From NCBI RefSeq assembly GCF_014204975.1, contig NZ_JACHMM010000001.1, positions 6,014,037-6,078,036 on the forward strand: a DNA stretch of 64,000 nt, in the 5' to 3' direction. Shown in pieces: positions 42,660 to 51,425 of this stretch. Origin of the DNA: Jiangella mangrovi. GTDB lineage: Bacteria > Actinomycetota > Actinomycetes > Jiangellales > Jiangellaceae. The position numbers and the translations under genes were made by a program. Within the stretch, counting starts at the first letter, position 1. The number at the start of each line of letters is the position of its first letter. Under the pieces are notes generated by a model. That model was not told the DNA's origin. It did not search any database and saw only the letters and a list, made by a program, of their open reading frames with translations.

Positions 42660-44181
42660 CCGAGACCGTGACCTCGTCGAAGTAGGGCACGCCGTCCGAG
42701 ACGGGCTCGAATCCCTCGACACCGCTCCGCCACGCATACGGCTGCTCGACGAACATCGGGTACATGCCGACCCCGTCGTTCCAGATGATCTCGATCGCCT
42801 GCGCGTACAGCTCCTCGCGCTGTGCCGTGTCGCTGGTCGAGCCGGCCTCGGCGAGGATCCGGTCGAGGTCCTCGTTGCAGTAGCCCATGCGGTTCGCCTC
42901 GCAGGTGTAGAGACGGCCCAGGTTGGTCGCCGCGTCGTACCCCTGCGACCCCAGCTGCTGCAGGTTCATGTCCCAGTTCAGTGCCAGCAGGTCCTCGAGG
43001 AAGACGGCCTGCTCCTTCTCCTGCGGCTCGACTGTCACGCCGATGTCGGCCAGGTCCGAGACCACCGCGTCGACGAAGTTGCGGAAGTTGGCCTGCGAGA
43101 ACTGCCAGCGGATCACGGTGCCGTAGTCGAACCCGGCCGCGTCCAGCGCCGCCTTGGCCGCCTCCGGGTCGTACTCCACCGGCTCCTGCGGCGCATAGCC
43201 GAGCACGGCGGGGCTGATCGGCGAGTCCGCCGGCGTCCCGGTCTCGGGGTAGAGCGATGCGATGATCGCCTCGAAGTCGACCGCCTGCCAGAGCGCCCGC
43301 CGGACGGCCGGGTCCTGCAGGGCCGGGGTGGAGCCGTTCATCCACATCGTGAGGACGCCCGGGCTGGGGACGGTCTCGACGGTGAGGTCGGAGTCGGACT
43401 TCAGCGCGGCGATCTGGTCGTCGGGCATGCTCCAGGTGACGTCGACCTCGCCGGTCTGCAGCGCCGTCATCCGCGCCGCCACCTCGGGGATCGACTGGAA
43501 CTCCAGCGAGTCCAGGGCCGGCTCGCCGTCCCAGTAGCCGGCGTTCGGGGTGAGCCGGAGCGTGGCTCCGGGCTCGAACGACTCCACGACGAACGGGCCG
43601 GACCCGATCGGCTCCTGGAAGAAGCCCGCCTCGGCTGCGGCCTGCGGCGTGACGAAGAACGACGAGATCTTGCCGAGGAACGCGGCGTCCGGCGCCGCGG
43701 ACGTGAACACGACCGTCGACTCGTCGGGAGCGGCGACGGTGTACCCGCCGAAGTTGCCGGCCAGCGGCCCCTCCCCCGCCAGGACGCGCTCGAACGACGC
43801 CACGACGTCGGCCGCCGTCACGGGTGTGCCGTCGGAGAACTCGACGCCCTCGCGCAACGTGAAGGTCCACTCGCTGGCGTCGGCGTTGGGCTCCCACGAC
43901 TCCGCGAGCTCGCCCTCGAACTCTCCGGACCCCGTGCTGACGACGAGCTGGCTGAAGATCGCCCGGGCCGCGAGCTGGGTGCCGGCGTCCATGCTCGCCG
44001 GCCCGTGGGGGTCGAGGTTCTCGATCGGGATCGGCCCGGCGACGGTCAGGTCGCCGCCGGCCGCGACGGAGTCACCGGTCTCCGATGCCGGGTCGTCGGA
44101 GGAGGAGCAGGCGGCAGCCACGATGAGCAGTGCGAGGGCGCCTGCCGCCGAGGCGAGTGGTCGCCGGGTACGGAACGTCAT
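42652..44181 (-). CDS. Solute-binding lipoprotein, SBP_bac_5 type
   Basis: A 509-residue family-5 binding lipoprotein. The signal peptide ends in a lipobox at Cys25 (IVAAACSSSD). Family landmarks are 'LAESWEPNADASEWTFTLRE', 'FSDGTPVTAADVVASFERVL', 'PIGSGPFVVESFEPG' and 'DPAVRRALWQAVDFE'. Although the family is named for peptides, members next to glycan-degrading genes often bind oligosaccharides. ATG at 44181 has AAAGGA 8 nt upstream. It lies between the permease and ATPase genes of the same importer. Confidence 0.9.
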   Translation of the reverse strand: MTFRTRRPLASAAGALALLIVAAACSSSDDPASETGDSVAAGGDLTVAGPIPIENLDPHGPASMDAGTQLAARAIFSQLVVSTGSGEFEGELAESWEPNADASEWTFTLREGVEFSDGTPVTAADVVASFERVLAGEGPLAGNFGGYTVAAPDESTVVFTSAAPDAAFLGKISSFFVTPQAAAEAGFFQEPIGSGPFVVESFEPGATLRLTPNAGYWDGEPALDSLEFQSIPEVAARMTALQTGEVDVTWSMPDDQIAALKSDSDLTVETVPSPGVLTMWMNGSTPALQDPAVRRALWQAVDFEAIIASLYPETGTPADSPISPAVLGYAPQEPVEYDPEAAKAALDAAGFDYGTVIRWQFSQANFRNFVDAVVSDLADIGVTVEPQEKEQAVFLEDLLALNWDMNLQQLGSQGYDAATNLGRLYTCEANRMGYCNEDLDRILAEAGSTSDTAQREELYAQAIEIIWNDGVGMYPMFVEQPYAWRSGVEGFEPVSDGVPYFDEVTVSGD

Positions 44182-44225
44182 GGTGAGAGTCCTTTCGTCA
44201 TGGGAGGAAGTGAGACGCCGGCGCC

Positions 44226-45113
44226 CTAGTCCCGCTGACGCGTGAACCGCCGGGTGAGCCTGTCGCCGACCAGCCCGATGCAGATGACCAGGACGGTGAG
44301 CGCGATGCCGGGGAAGACCGTGATCCACCAGGCCGTGCCCAGGTGCTCCCGGCCACCCGCGATGGCCTGTCCCCACGAGACGATGTGCGGAGGGAGGCCC
44401 AGGCCGAGGAAGCTGAGGGCGGCCTCGGACAGCACCGCCGATGCGAGCTCGATGGTGGCCAGGGCGACGACCGATCCGGTCAGGAACGGCACGATGTGAC
44501 GGGTCAGGGTCGCGGACTTGGAGAGGCCCATGATCCGGGCGGCATCGACCCAGTCGCGCTCCCGGGTGGACATCGTGATGCTGCGCGACAGCCGGGCGAA
44601 GCCGACCCAGCCCCCCACCGACAACGCGATGATCACGACGTTCATACCGCGCTCGAGCAGACCGGCGATGACGATCGCGAGCAGGATGCCGGGGAAGGCC
44701 ATCAGGATGTCGACGGTCCGTGAGATGACCGCGTCGGACAGCCCGCCCGAGTATCCCGCGATCGCGCCCAGCGCGACACCGATCAGGCCGCACAGCGCGA
44801 CGACCGAGATGCCGATGATGAACGACGTCCTCGCGCCGTAGACCACCTGGGCCAGGACGTCCCTGCCGACGGCGTCGGTGCCCAGCCAGGCGGTACCCGA
44901 CCCCGTCGCCGATCCCGGAGGCAGGAGGCGCTCGGTGACCTCGGTGGCTACCGGGTCGTAGTCGATCAGGAACGGGCCGATCGCCGCCGCGAGCACGTAG
45001 ATGCCGATGATCACGTACGGGATCGCCGAGAGTGGGCGGCGGCGCCGGCGGGGGCCGGGCGGCGCCGCCGGACCCGGCGCGGCCTCGGTGAGCAGGATGT
45101 CCGACTGGGTCAT
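44226..45113 (-). CDS. ABC importer permease, DppC-like
   Basis: A 295-residue permease. After a Pro/Arg-rich start there are six membrane segments, first 'IPYVIIGIYVLAAAIGPFL'. The family loop 'WLGTDAVGRDVLAQVVYGAR' is present, and the coupling region is 'WVDAARIMGLSKSATLTRHI'. ATG overlaps the DppB-like stop (ATGA) and has GGAGG 8 nt upstream. Confidence 0.9.
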   Translation of the reverse strand: MTQSDILLTEAAPGPAAPPGPRRRRRPLSAIPYVIIGIYVLAAAIGPFLIDYDPVATEVTERLLPPGSATGSGTAWLGTDAVGRDVLAQVVYGARTSFIIGISVVALCGLIGVALGAIAGYSGGLSDAVISRTVDILMAFPGILLAIVIAGLLERGMNVVIIALSVGGWVGFARLSRSITMSTRERDWVDAARIMGLSKSATLTRHIVPFLTGSVVALATIELASAVLSEAALSFLGLGLPPHIVSWGQAIAGGREHLGTAWWITVFPGIALTVLVICIGLVGDRLTRRFTRQRD

Positions 45114-46039
45114 CGGCGCGCCTCCAGCCGGATGCGGGGGTCGAGCTTGGCGTTGACGATGTCGGCGGCCAGGTTGAGGACGATCACGCACAGCCCGATC
45201 AGGACGGTGGCCGCCTGGACGACCGCGTAGTCACGGTTGCCGACCGCGCCGACGAGCAGCGATCCGAGGCCCGGCCAGGCGAACACCGTCTCGATGATCA
45301 CCGCGCCCCCGAGCAGCGTCCCGACCTGCAGGCCGACCACCGTCACCACGGGGATGAGCGAGTTCTTCACGACGTGGCCGGTGAGCACCTGCGTCTCGGT
45401 GAGGCCCTTCGACCGCGCGGTCAGGACGAAGGCCTCGGACATGGTCTCGGCCACGCCGCTGCGGGTCATGCGCGCCACCAGCGCGGTGAACGGGATCGAC
45501 AGCGTGACCGCCGGCAGGACGAGATTGGCGAGGCTGCCGCCGCCGGCGCTGGGCAGCACCTGGAGCTGCAACGCGAAGATCAGGATGAACATGATCCCGA
45601 CCCAGAACGGCGGCAGTGCCTGCAGGCCGAGGGCGACCGTGGAGACCGCCCGGTCCAGCGCGCTCCCCGGCTTCTTGCCGGCGACGACTCCCAGGATCAG
45701 GCCGAAGACGATCGCCATGGCAGTGGCGGCCAACGTGAGCTGGACGGTCGCCGGGAAGCGCTCGATCACCTGGTCCATCGCCGGGCGGCCGAAGCGGTAG
45801 GACTCGCCGAAGTCGAGCCGCACGACGTCGCCGAGGTAGGAGAGGTACTGCAGCGGGAGCGGCCGGTCGAGGCCGAGGCTGCTCCGCAGCGCCTCGAGCT
45901 CCGCCGGGGTCGCGTCCGGGCCGAGCGCCACGGTGGCCTGGTCGCCGGGGGCGAGCCTGACGACGACGAAGACCGCGGTGACGACGCCCCAGATGGTGAG
46001 CAGGCCGATCGCCAGCCGCTTGATGACGAAGTAGCTCAT
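45110..46039 (-). CDS. ABC importer permease, DppB-like
   Basis: A 309-residue permease with the standard DppB opening 'YFVIKRLAIGLLTIWGVVTA' and 'RLAPGDQA'. The coupling segment is 'EAFVLTARSKGLTETQVLTG' and the end 'VNAKLDPRIRLEARR'. ATG overlaps the lacI stop (ATGA), with AAGGGA 8 nt upstream. Overlap with the regulator means regulator and importer are co-translated. Confidence 0.9.
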   Translation of the reverse strand: MSYFVIKRLAIGLLTIWGVVTAVFVVVRLAPGDQATVALGPDATPAELEALRSSLGLDRPLPLQYLSYLGDVVRLDFGESYRFGRPAMDQVIERFPATVQLTLAATAMAIVFGLILGVVAGKKPGSALDRAVSTVALGLQALPPFWVGIMFILIFALQLQVLPSAGGGSLANLVLPAVTLSIPFTALVARMTRSGVAETMSEAFVLTARSKGLTETQVLTGHVVKNSLIPVVTVVGLQVGTLLGGAVIIETVFAWPGLGSLLVGAVGNRDYAVVQAATVLIGLCVIVLNLAADIVNAKLDPRIRLEARR

Positions 46040-47100
46040 CGCGACGATCCCTTCGGCGGCGCGGCGACCGAGTCGCCGGCGATGGGCGTGCAGGCGACGC
46101 TCAGCTGCCGGGGGGCGCCGTCCTCGTCGTCGAGCAGGTCGAGGAGCAGTCGGACGGCCTCTCGTCCCATCTGCTCGCGGTGCAGCGAGAACCGGGTCCA
46201 GTCGCGCGCGTTCTCGCCGAGCGCCGGGTCGCCGAGGAGCACGACCGAGCAGTCCTCGGGGATGCGGACGCCGGCCTCCTCGGCGGCACGTTCCACCGCG
46301 GCGATGGTGGAGTCGTCCTCGCTGGGTTCGACCAGCAGTGCCGTGACGCCGTCGGACAGCCAGCCGCGCAGCAGGTCGCCGGTCACGGAGCCCGGGTCGT
46401 CGACCACGTGGGTGTGGCACTCGCCGGCCGGGATCCCGGTCTCGCCGAGGCCTCGCAGGAAGCCGGCCTCGCGGTCCTGGCTCGGCTCCTGCCCGTCGCT
46501 CAGCTTCAGGTACGCCAGACGGCGGTGCCCGAGCCGGGCCAGCTCCCCGACCATGTCGCTGGTGGCGCCCACGTAGTCCGCTGCGACGTAGGACAGCTCC
46601 GCGCCGGGAACCTCACGCCGGCCGACGAACACGAACGGGAAGTCCTCCTGCACCAGCGCGGCCAGATCATCTCGATGCAAATGGCGCCCGAGGAGCACGC
46701 AACCGTCGGCCACCTTCAGCCGGTTGACGCCTCCCGCATAGATGCGGCGATCGCCTCCGGAGCTCGCCGAGCTGAACAACAGCAGATCGTAGCCATATTC
46801 GGCCGTCGCCTCTTCCACACCGAGGAGGAACGGAAAGTAAAAGTCCCTCTGACCGACCGGAAATACGGGTTCGAACGTATAGAGGCCCAGCATGCGATTG
46901 CGCCCGCCCTTGAGCCTGCGCGCCGCCGCGTTGACCGTATAGCCCAGTTCCGCGGCCGCCTCGAGCACGGCCCGGCGCGTGCCCTCGGCGACCTGCTCGC
47001 TGGCCGCGCCGCCACTGATCACCAGCGACACCGTCGCCTGCGACACGCCGACGCGACGGGCTATGTCCACCTGGGTGGGTCGCCGTCGTTGCGCTGCCAT
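46036..47100 (-). CDS. LacI-family regulator heading the sulfatase operon
   Basis: A 354-residue LacI/GalR regulator. HTH and hinge are at 8-62 (TQVDIARRVGVSQATVSLVI, 'VNAAARRLKGGRNRM'). The effector domain starts 'LGLYTFEPVFPVGQRDFYFP'. As first gene of the operon it is probably autoregulated: a perfect palindrome AATACGTATT lies 10 bases upstream, overlapping the likely leader, and AAGGACTCAG provides the ribosome site. The inducer is presumably a product of the imported glycan. The stop overlaps the DppB-like start. Confidence 0.9.
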   Translation of the reverse strand: MAAQRRRPTQVDIARRVGVSQATVSLVISGGAASEQVAEGTRRAVLEAAAELGYTVNAAARRLKGGRNRMLGLYTFEPVFPVGQRDFYFPFLLGVEEATAEYGYDLLLFSSASSGGDRRIYAGGVNRLKVADGCVLLGRHLHRDDLAALVQEDFPFVFVGRREVPGAELSYVAADYVGATSDMVGELARLGHRRLAYLKLSDGQEPSQDREAGFLRGLGETGIPAGECHTHVVDDPGSVTGDLLRGWLSDGVTALLVEPSEDDSTIAAVERAAEEAGVRIPEDCSVVLLGDPALGENARDWTRFSLHREQMGREAVRLLLDLLDDEDGAPRQLSVACTPIAGDSVAAPPKGSSR

Positions 47101-47110
47101 CTGAGTCCTT

Positions 47111-47120
47111 AATACGTATT
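47111..47120. promoter_or_regulatory. Palindromic operator before the sulfatase-operon lacI
   Basis: AATACGTATT is a perfect 10-base palindrome centred on CG, the usual design of LacI-family operators, placed 10-19 bases before the lacI ATG. Repressor bound here would block transcription of the whole operon including its own gene. Confidence 0.65.
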
Positions 47121-47259
47121 GGGTCTCGATGCGCGCTCACGTTACGGATCGATGGCGCCCGACGTCAAGGGCTCCATTCGAAATGTGATGACGATGTTCG
47201 TAACATGGATGACACCCTCACGTAGCCCGGGTGCCGCTGGGCCTGCGGCTCGGTCGGCG

Positions 47260-48024
47260 TCAGCCGACGACCGTGCGGCGGAGGAAACGGATCATCTCGC
47301 CGGTCGTGATCTCGAAATCTGCATTGGCGTCTTCGCCGGCTCCGCGAATTCCCACGCCCGCGGAATTGAAGAACCCGTGCCGCCGGCCGGCATAGAGCAC
47401 GATCTCGGCCAGGCCGCCGCGGCCCCTCACCTCGTCGACCAGCGCCATCGAGTTCTCGTGATGAACGGCGGAATCAGCCGTCCCATGCATGATCAACAGC
47501 GGCGGAATTCCCGCGCGGACATGATGCACCGGTGAATGCCGACGGGCGTTCTCGTCATTCTCGAAATGCCGCCTGCCGAATCCGGCCGGGAAGTCTCCGG
47601 TCGTGTCCGTGACCGGGTTGAAGAGCACGAGGGCCACCGGCCGATGACGGTCGTCGCCGTCCGGCAGGTCGAGCACGGCCGTCGCCAGTGCCAGCTGCCC
47701 GCCGGCCGACCCGCCGATCGCGACGATGCGCTCGGTGTCGCACCCGATGTCCTGAGAACGCTCGAAGACGGCGTTCATCGCGGCCACCGCGTCCTCGGTC
47801 GCCGCCACCGGACCCTCCGTGCGGTACTCGACCAGGACCGAGACCATACCCAGCGCACTGAGCCGAGCCGCCTGCGGCTGGAACTGCGTCCAGTCCCCTC
47901 GTTCCCAGCCACCACCGTGGTAGAAGACCGCCGTCGGAGCCGGTGAGTCACTCGGCTCGAGCGGGGCCGAGACGTGGAGAAGCAGGGTCCGGCCGCCGAC
48001 GGTCCGGTACGGAATCTCGCGCAC
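47260..48024 (-). CDS. Esterase/lipase-like carbohydrate esterase
   Basis: A 254-residue alpha/beta hydrolase of the hormone-sensitive-lipase/BD-FAE type. The oxyanion motif 'YHGGGWERGDW', the nucleophile elbow 'GGSAGGQLAL' near residue 108, acid region 'LLIMHGTADSAVHHE' and catalytic His 'GRRHGFFN' are all present. Such enzymes often deacetylate or deferuloylate plant polysaccharides. It has no signal peptide. The GTG start lacks a clear ribosome site, so the true start may differ slightly. It lies 159 bases upstream of the lacI-headed operon on the same strand and may feed the same pathway. Confidence 0.78.
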   Translation of the reverse strand: MREIPYRTVGGRTLLLHVSAPLEPSDSPAPTAVFYHGGGWERGDWTQFQPQAARLSALGMVSVLVEYRTEGPVAATEDAVAAMNAVFERSQDIGCDTERIVAIGGSAGGQLALATAVLDLPDGDDRHRPVALVLFNPVTDTTGDFPAGFGRRHFENDENARRHSPVHHVRAGIPPLLIMHGTADSAVHHENSMALVDEVRGRGGLAEIVLYAGRRHGFFNSAGVGIRGAGEDANADFEITTGEMIRFLRRTVVG

Positions 48025-48451
48025 GACGTTCGATTATGCGGCGACGCCGCAAGGCACCGGCGCAGCGGGCCGGGAAACCCTCGGCGCTGGGGCGTGTTCG
48101 ACGGATCTTCGGCGGCGCGACCGTCGCGGGGTGCGGCTTCCGGCCCTTTCGGCCACTGACGGCACCCGCAACGGTGTGAGATCACTGCGCTGAGTGGGTG
48201 AGGAAATTGTCGCCACAGCGACAGCAGCGCCACACAGATCACGCAGAGATCTCACATCAACCTGGCTGATGCGCGGTTGGGGTGTCGACGACGCCCTGCG
48301 GACCGTCCGTCGGGCACGGCCAGGGAGGACGTGGTCCACCGCCGGGCTCATCCATGGTGGCGTGGCAGGTAGGCCCTGCCGACACCTCCGGCGAAGAAGG
48401 CGCCGAGTCGTGCGAGGGTGCGGATGCTCTGCAGCGGCCCGGAGGTGGAGG
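48025..48451. other. Gene-free stretch downstream of the broken immunity gene
   Basis: No supported gene in about 430 bases. A minus frame near 48350-48440 encodes one short hydrophobic segment (LARLGAFFAGGVGRAYLP) that may be a remnant. No toxin gene that would pair with the immunity gene is visible. Confidence 0.5.
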
Positions 48452-49066
48452 TCAGGGTGTTGGCGTGAGGTCCGCGGATCTCTCGACCTGCTTCCGAATG
48501 CTGATCATCGCTGAGGCACCACTCGCGCCCACATCTGCGGGGAGGGTCACGAGAGAACCCCCGTGGGTCTTCTCCACACCCACACCCGAGAGATCGGGGT
48601 CCACGCGGCGACGATCGGACAGGAAGGTGATCCAGCCGAGGACGGGTGACCTCGGAGGCGCCCCCTGGGCTTCCCGCAACGTCGACGACGACCACGTCGC
48701 CCAGTCGGGCGCCCAGCTGGTCGTGATCACGTCGAGCGCCGCGCGAGCGGTCTCGTGCCGATAGAGGCCAGGCGCCTCATTGGCCGGCGGCAACTCCAGG
48801 ACGAAGTGATTCATCGCGCCAGGATCGGTGTGGGAGGCCCCGAGCTTCGCCATCAGGCCGACGCCGGCCTCCAATCCGTTCCACAGACCCAGGTAATACC
48901 CCAGCTCCTCGATGATCTCTCCGTCGGAATCCTTGCGGTTGCGATTCGCGGCGAGCAACTGCGCGAGCGACGTCTCCCCCAGATCCACCCGATCTCGAGC
49001 GGCCGGAACTCTGCGTCCCTTGCGAAACCATGATGCGAAAGCCGGGTCGACGGCCGGCGAAGTGAC
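48452..49066 (-). pseudogene. Imm52-like immunity protein, C-terminal part (IS-interrupted)
   Basis: Encodes 204 residues matching the body of Imm52-type immunity proteins: 'DPAFASWFRKGRR', 'LLAANRNRKDSDGEIIEELG', 'YYLGLWNGLEAG', 'LYRHETARAALDVI', 'SWAPDWATW' and 'PVLGWITFLS'. The N-terminal 35 codons lie beyond the IS256-family element at 50475-50579. Joining 49066 to 50475 restores one frame and a 239-residue protein of normal family length. Imm52 proteins protect against polymorphic toxins in the families described for bacterial contact systems. With the start removed, this part should not be expressed. Confidence 0.8.
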
Positions 49067-50474
49067 GTCCGGCAGAGTGGTGTACCGATCCCGGTGAGCG
49101 TGTCGCTGTAGATGTGGGTGACGGCCACCGGGTGATCCTTCGAGTGATCTCTCACAACCGACTCGAAGAAGGACACCAACGATGACCGTCAGGACCAGTA
49201 TCGACCCTGCCCGCCTGCTCGAGGAACAGCTGGCCCAGGCCAGCCCGGATCTGTTGCGCGAGTTGCTGCAGACGTTCATCAACACGCTGTTGTCGGCCGA
49301 GGCTGACGCGGTGTGTGGTGCGCAGTACGGCACGACCAGCCCGGAGCGGGTGAACCGGCGGAACGGCTACCGGCACCGCGACTTCGACACCCGTGCCGGC
49401 ACGATCGATGTCGCGGTGCCCAAGCTGCGTCAGGGGTCCTACTTCCCCGAGTGGCTGCTCGAGCGCAGGAAGCGGGCCGAGCGGGCACTCACCTCGGTGG
49501 TGGCGACCTGCTACCTGCTCGGGGTGTCCACCCGGCGGATGGACAAGCTGGTGCAGTCGTTGGGCATCACGGCCCTGTCGAAGTCGCAGGTTTCGGAGAT
49601 GGCCAAGGACCTCGACGCGCACGTGGAGCAGTTCCGCACCCGCTCGCTGGCCGACGCCGGGCCGTTCACGTTCGTCGCCGCCGACGCACTCGTGCTCAAG
49701 GTCCGCGAGGGTGGCCGGGTCGTCGCAGTCCACGCGCTGGTCGCGACCGGCGTGAACGCCGACGGGCACCGCGAGATCCTCGGCATCCACGTGACCACCA
49801 GCGAGGACGGCGCCGGCTGGCTCGCCTTCTGCAGAGATCTGACCGCCCGCGGCCTCACGGGGGTCAAGCTCGTCACGTCCGATGCCCACCGCGGGCTGAC
49901 CTCCGCGATCGAGGCGACTCTGCCGGGTGCGGCCTGGCAACGCTGCCGCACCCACTACGCCGCCAACCTCATGTCAGCGACACCGAAGAACTCGTGGGGC
50001 TGGGTCAAGGCCCTGCTGCACTCCATCTACGACCAGCCCGACGCCGAGTCGGTGCATGCCCAGTTCGACCGCGTCGTCGACGCCCTGACCGAGAAACTCC
50101 CCGCCGTCGCTGACCACCTCGAACACGCTCGCGCCGACATCCTGGCCTTCACCGCGTTCCCCAAGGAGATCTGGCGACAAATCTGGTCGAACAACCCCAA
50201 CGAGCGCCTCAACCGCGAGATCCGCCGCCGCACCGACGTGGTCGGGATCTTCCCCGACCGGCCCTCGATCATCCGCCTCGTCGGCGCCGTCCTGGCCGAA
50301 CAGCACGACGAGTGGGCCGAAGGCCGCCGCTACCTCGGACTCGACGTCCTCACCCGCTCCCAGGCCGTCGCAACAGCCGAGCAGGAGGTGACCGACGAGG
50401 AGCTGACCCTGCAAGCCATCACGGCCTGAAGCACAACGACGAGGGATCAGACCTCGTACACCACGTCACCGGAC
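49067..50474 (+). mobile_element. IS256-family insertion sequence
   Basis: About 1.41 kb. Ends 49067-49085 and 50456-50474 are imperfect inverted repeats: GTCCGG, four differing bases, then GTGGTGTAC on each side. One complete transposase gene is inside. I assigned the ends so that the flanking immunity gene is restored exactly; no 8-9-base target duplication is evident. Confidence 0.75.
49182..50429 (+). CDS. IS256-family (mutator-type) transposase
   Basis: A 415-residue transposase, full length for the family. DDE residues are visible in 'FVAADALVLKVREGGRVV' (first Asp), 'VTSDAHRGLTSAIEATLP' (second Asp) followed by the C/H segment 'WQRCRTHYAANLM', and 'NNPNERLNREIRRRTDVVGI' (Glu). The N-terminal zinc-binding-like region holds 'RVNRRNGYRHRDFDTRAG'. 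ATG at 49182 follows GAAGGA with 8 nt spacing. The gene looks intact, so the element may still be mobile. Confidence 0.93.
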   Translation: MTVRTSIDPARLLEEQLAQASPDLLRELLQTFINTLLSAEADAVCGAQYGTTSPERVNRRNGYRHRDFDTRAGTIDVAVPKLRQGSYFPEWLLERRKRAERALTSVVATCYLLGVSTRRMDKLVQSLGITALSKSQVSEMAKDLDAHVEQFRTRSLADAGPFTFVAADALVLKVREGGRVVAVHALVATGVNADGHREILGIHVTTSEDGAGWLAFCRDLTARGLTGVKLVTSDAHRGLTSAIEATLPGAAWQRCRTHYAANLMSATPKNSWGWVKALLHSIYDQPDAESVHAQFDRVVDALTEKLPAVADHLEHARADILAFTAFPKEIWRQIWSNNPNERLNREIRRRTDVVGIFPDRPSIIRLVGAVLAEQHDEWAEGRRYLGLDVLTRSQAVATAEQEVTDEELTLQAITA

Positions 50475-50579
50475 TTGACCGGCGGCGAGCCCGGTCAGGC
50501 ACGTAGCCAACGTCGCGGCAGCCTGCGTTGCCAGCGCTTGCCGAGAGCCCCAATAGGCGCCGATGTAGGTGGGTTCCAT
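50475..50579 (-). pseudogene. Imm52-like immunity protein, N-terminal 35 codons
   Basis: Encodes MEPTYIGAYWGSRQALAT and 17 further residues, the typical Imm52 start (Y-I-G-A-Y-W-G). The reading frame runs straight into the IS256-family element. It is exactly 105 bases, so excision would rejoin it in frame with 48452-49066. Confidence 0.8.
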
Positions 50580-50742
50580 GCGGCTACTCCCCCCTCCTCG
50601 CAGGCACAGCTTCAGCCTGCGCCATTCGCCACTGGCGCCGCGTGCCATATCGCCGGTTCCGGATACAGCCATATCAGAGAATGCAGAGCAGACCTGCCGG
50701 CCGCCTCGTGGGTCGGAGGTCGCGTGGGTCGGAGGTCGGGAG

Positions 50743-51207
50743 TCAGCGACGCCGGCTGATCGCGTCGGCGGTCGCAGCCCCCGCCAGTCCGAAGGCGAGG
50801 TGCGGGACGACGTCGGCCAGCCAGTCCGCGAGGTCCCACTGCCTCGGGTCGGTGCTGCCCGAGGCGATCGCGGGGACGTTGCCCGCCGTCATCGCCAGCG
50901 CGCCCAACGCCGACGCGGCCACCCAGAAGGGGCGGCGACCGGGGACCCGCCGCTCCGTCAGCAGGTACAGCGTCGCCACGCCGATGCCGGTGGCGTAACC
51001 GGACAGTGCGCCCGCCGCCTCTCTGCGGTGGGCGGCCTGGGGTTCGTTCCCCAGGTCCACACCGGCACGCTCGGCAAGGTGGCCGACCGCGGCCGCAGGG
51101 ACCGTGCTCGCCGGCCGGCCGCGCACCAGCATGTCCGCGTAGGTGGCCAGCTCGAGAGCCGCCGTCGCCACGGTCCCGGCCACGAGACCACGGCCCCAAC
51201 GGTTCAT
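50743..51207 (-). CDS. Membrane protein of unknown function
   Basis: A 154-residue protein with about four hydrophobic segments (GLVAGTVATAALELATYAD, 'AAGALSGYATGIGVATLYLL', 'FWVAASALGALAMTAGNVP', 'VPHLAFGLAGAATADAI'). The opening 'RWGRGLVAGTVATAALELATY' is seen in actinobacterial membrane proteins of no known role. Of two adjacent ATGs I chose 51207, because GGAG then lies 6 nt upstream. Divergent from the GAF-ANTAR gene. Confidence 0.65.
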   Translation of the reverse strand: MNRWGRGLVAGTVATAALELATYADMLVRGRPASTVPAAAVGHLAERAGVDLGNEPQAAHRREAAGALSGYATGIGVATLYLLTERRVPGRRPFWVAASALGALAMTAGNVPAIASGSTDPRQWDLADWLADVVPHLAFGLAGAATADAISRRR

Positions 51208-51280
51208 CATCGTCTCCAGAGCGCGCGTGAAAGGGAGCGGTCTCGGCCGCTGGGTGTTCAACGACCGAAACCTGAACCGT

Positions 51281-51300
51281 CTGGTGTCCCGGGAGACCAG
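51281..51300. promoter_or_regulatory. Near-perfect 20-base palindrome
   Basis: CTGGTGTCCCGGGAGACCAG is palindromic at 18 of 20 positions and lies between the divergent membrane-protein and GAF-ANTAR genes. It may be an operator or a hairpin. Confidence 0.4.
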
Positions 51301-51358
51301 GCGATCTACTTGACCCCTCTACCCCGTTGTCGTCACCTGATCCCGATTTCTCATGCCC

Positions 51359-51384
51359 GGTTTACCGAGTCGCGGTTCGGGGAC
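51359..51384 (+). promoter_or_regulatory. Possible SigB/SigF-type promoter
   Basis: GGTTT (51359-51363), a 15-base spacer and GGGGAC (51379-51384) approximate the GGTTT-N15-GGGTAC pattern of actinobacterial general-stress sigma factors. It lies 42 bases upstream of the GAF-ANTAR start. Confidence 0.35.
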
Positions 51385-51425
51385 GTGTCTCATCATCGAA
51401 AGGGCCGAAGGGGGGGTGTGCCACG

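Noticed and set aside
47185-47215. AT-richer stretch upstream of lacI as a second operator
   Set aside because: No palindrome comparable to AATACGTATT; could be promoter but the evidence is thin.
48182-48262. GTGAGATCAC and its near complement about 70 bases apart as an IS terminus pair
   Set aside because: Arms are short and imperfect and no transposase lies between them.
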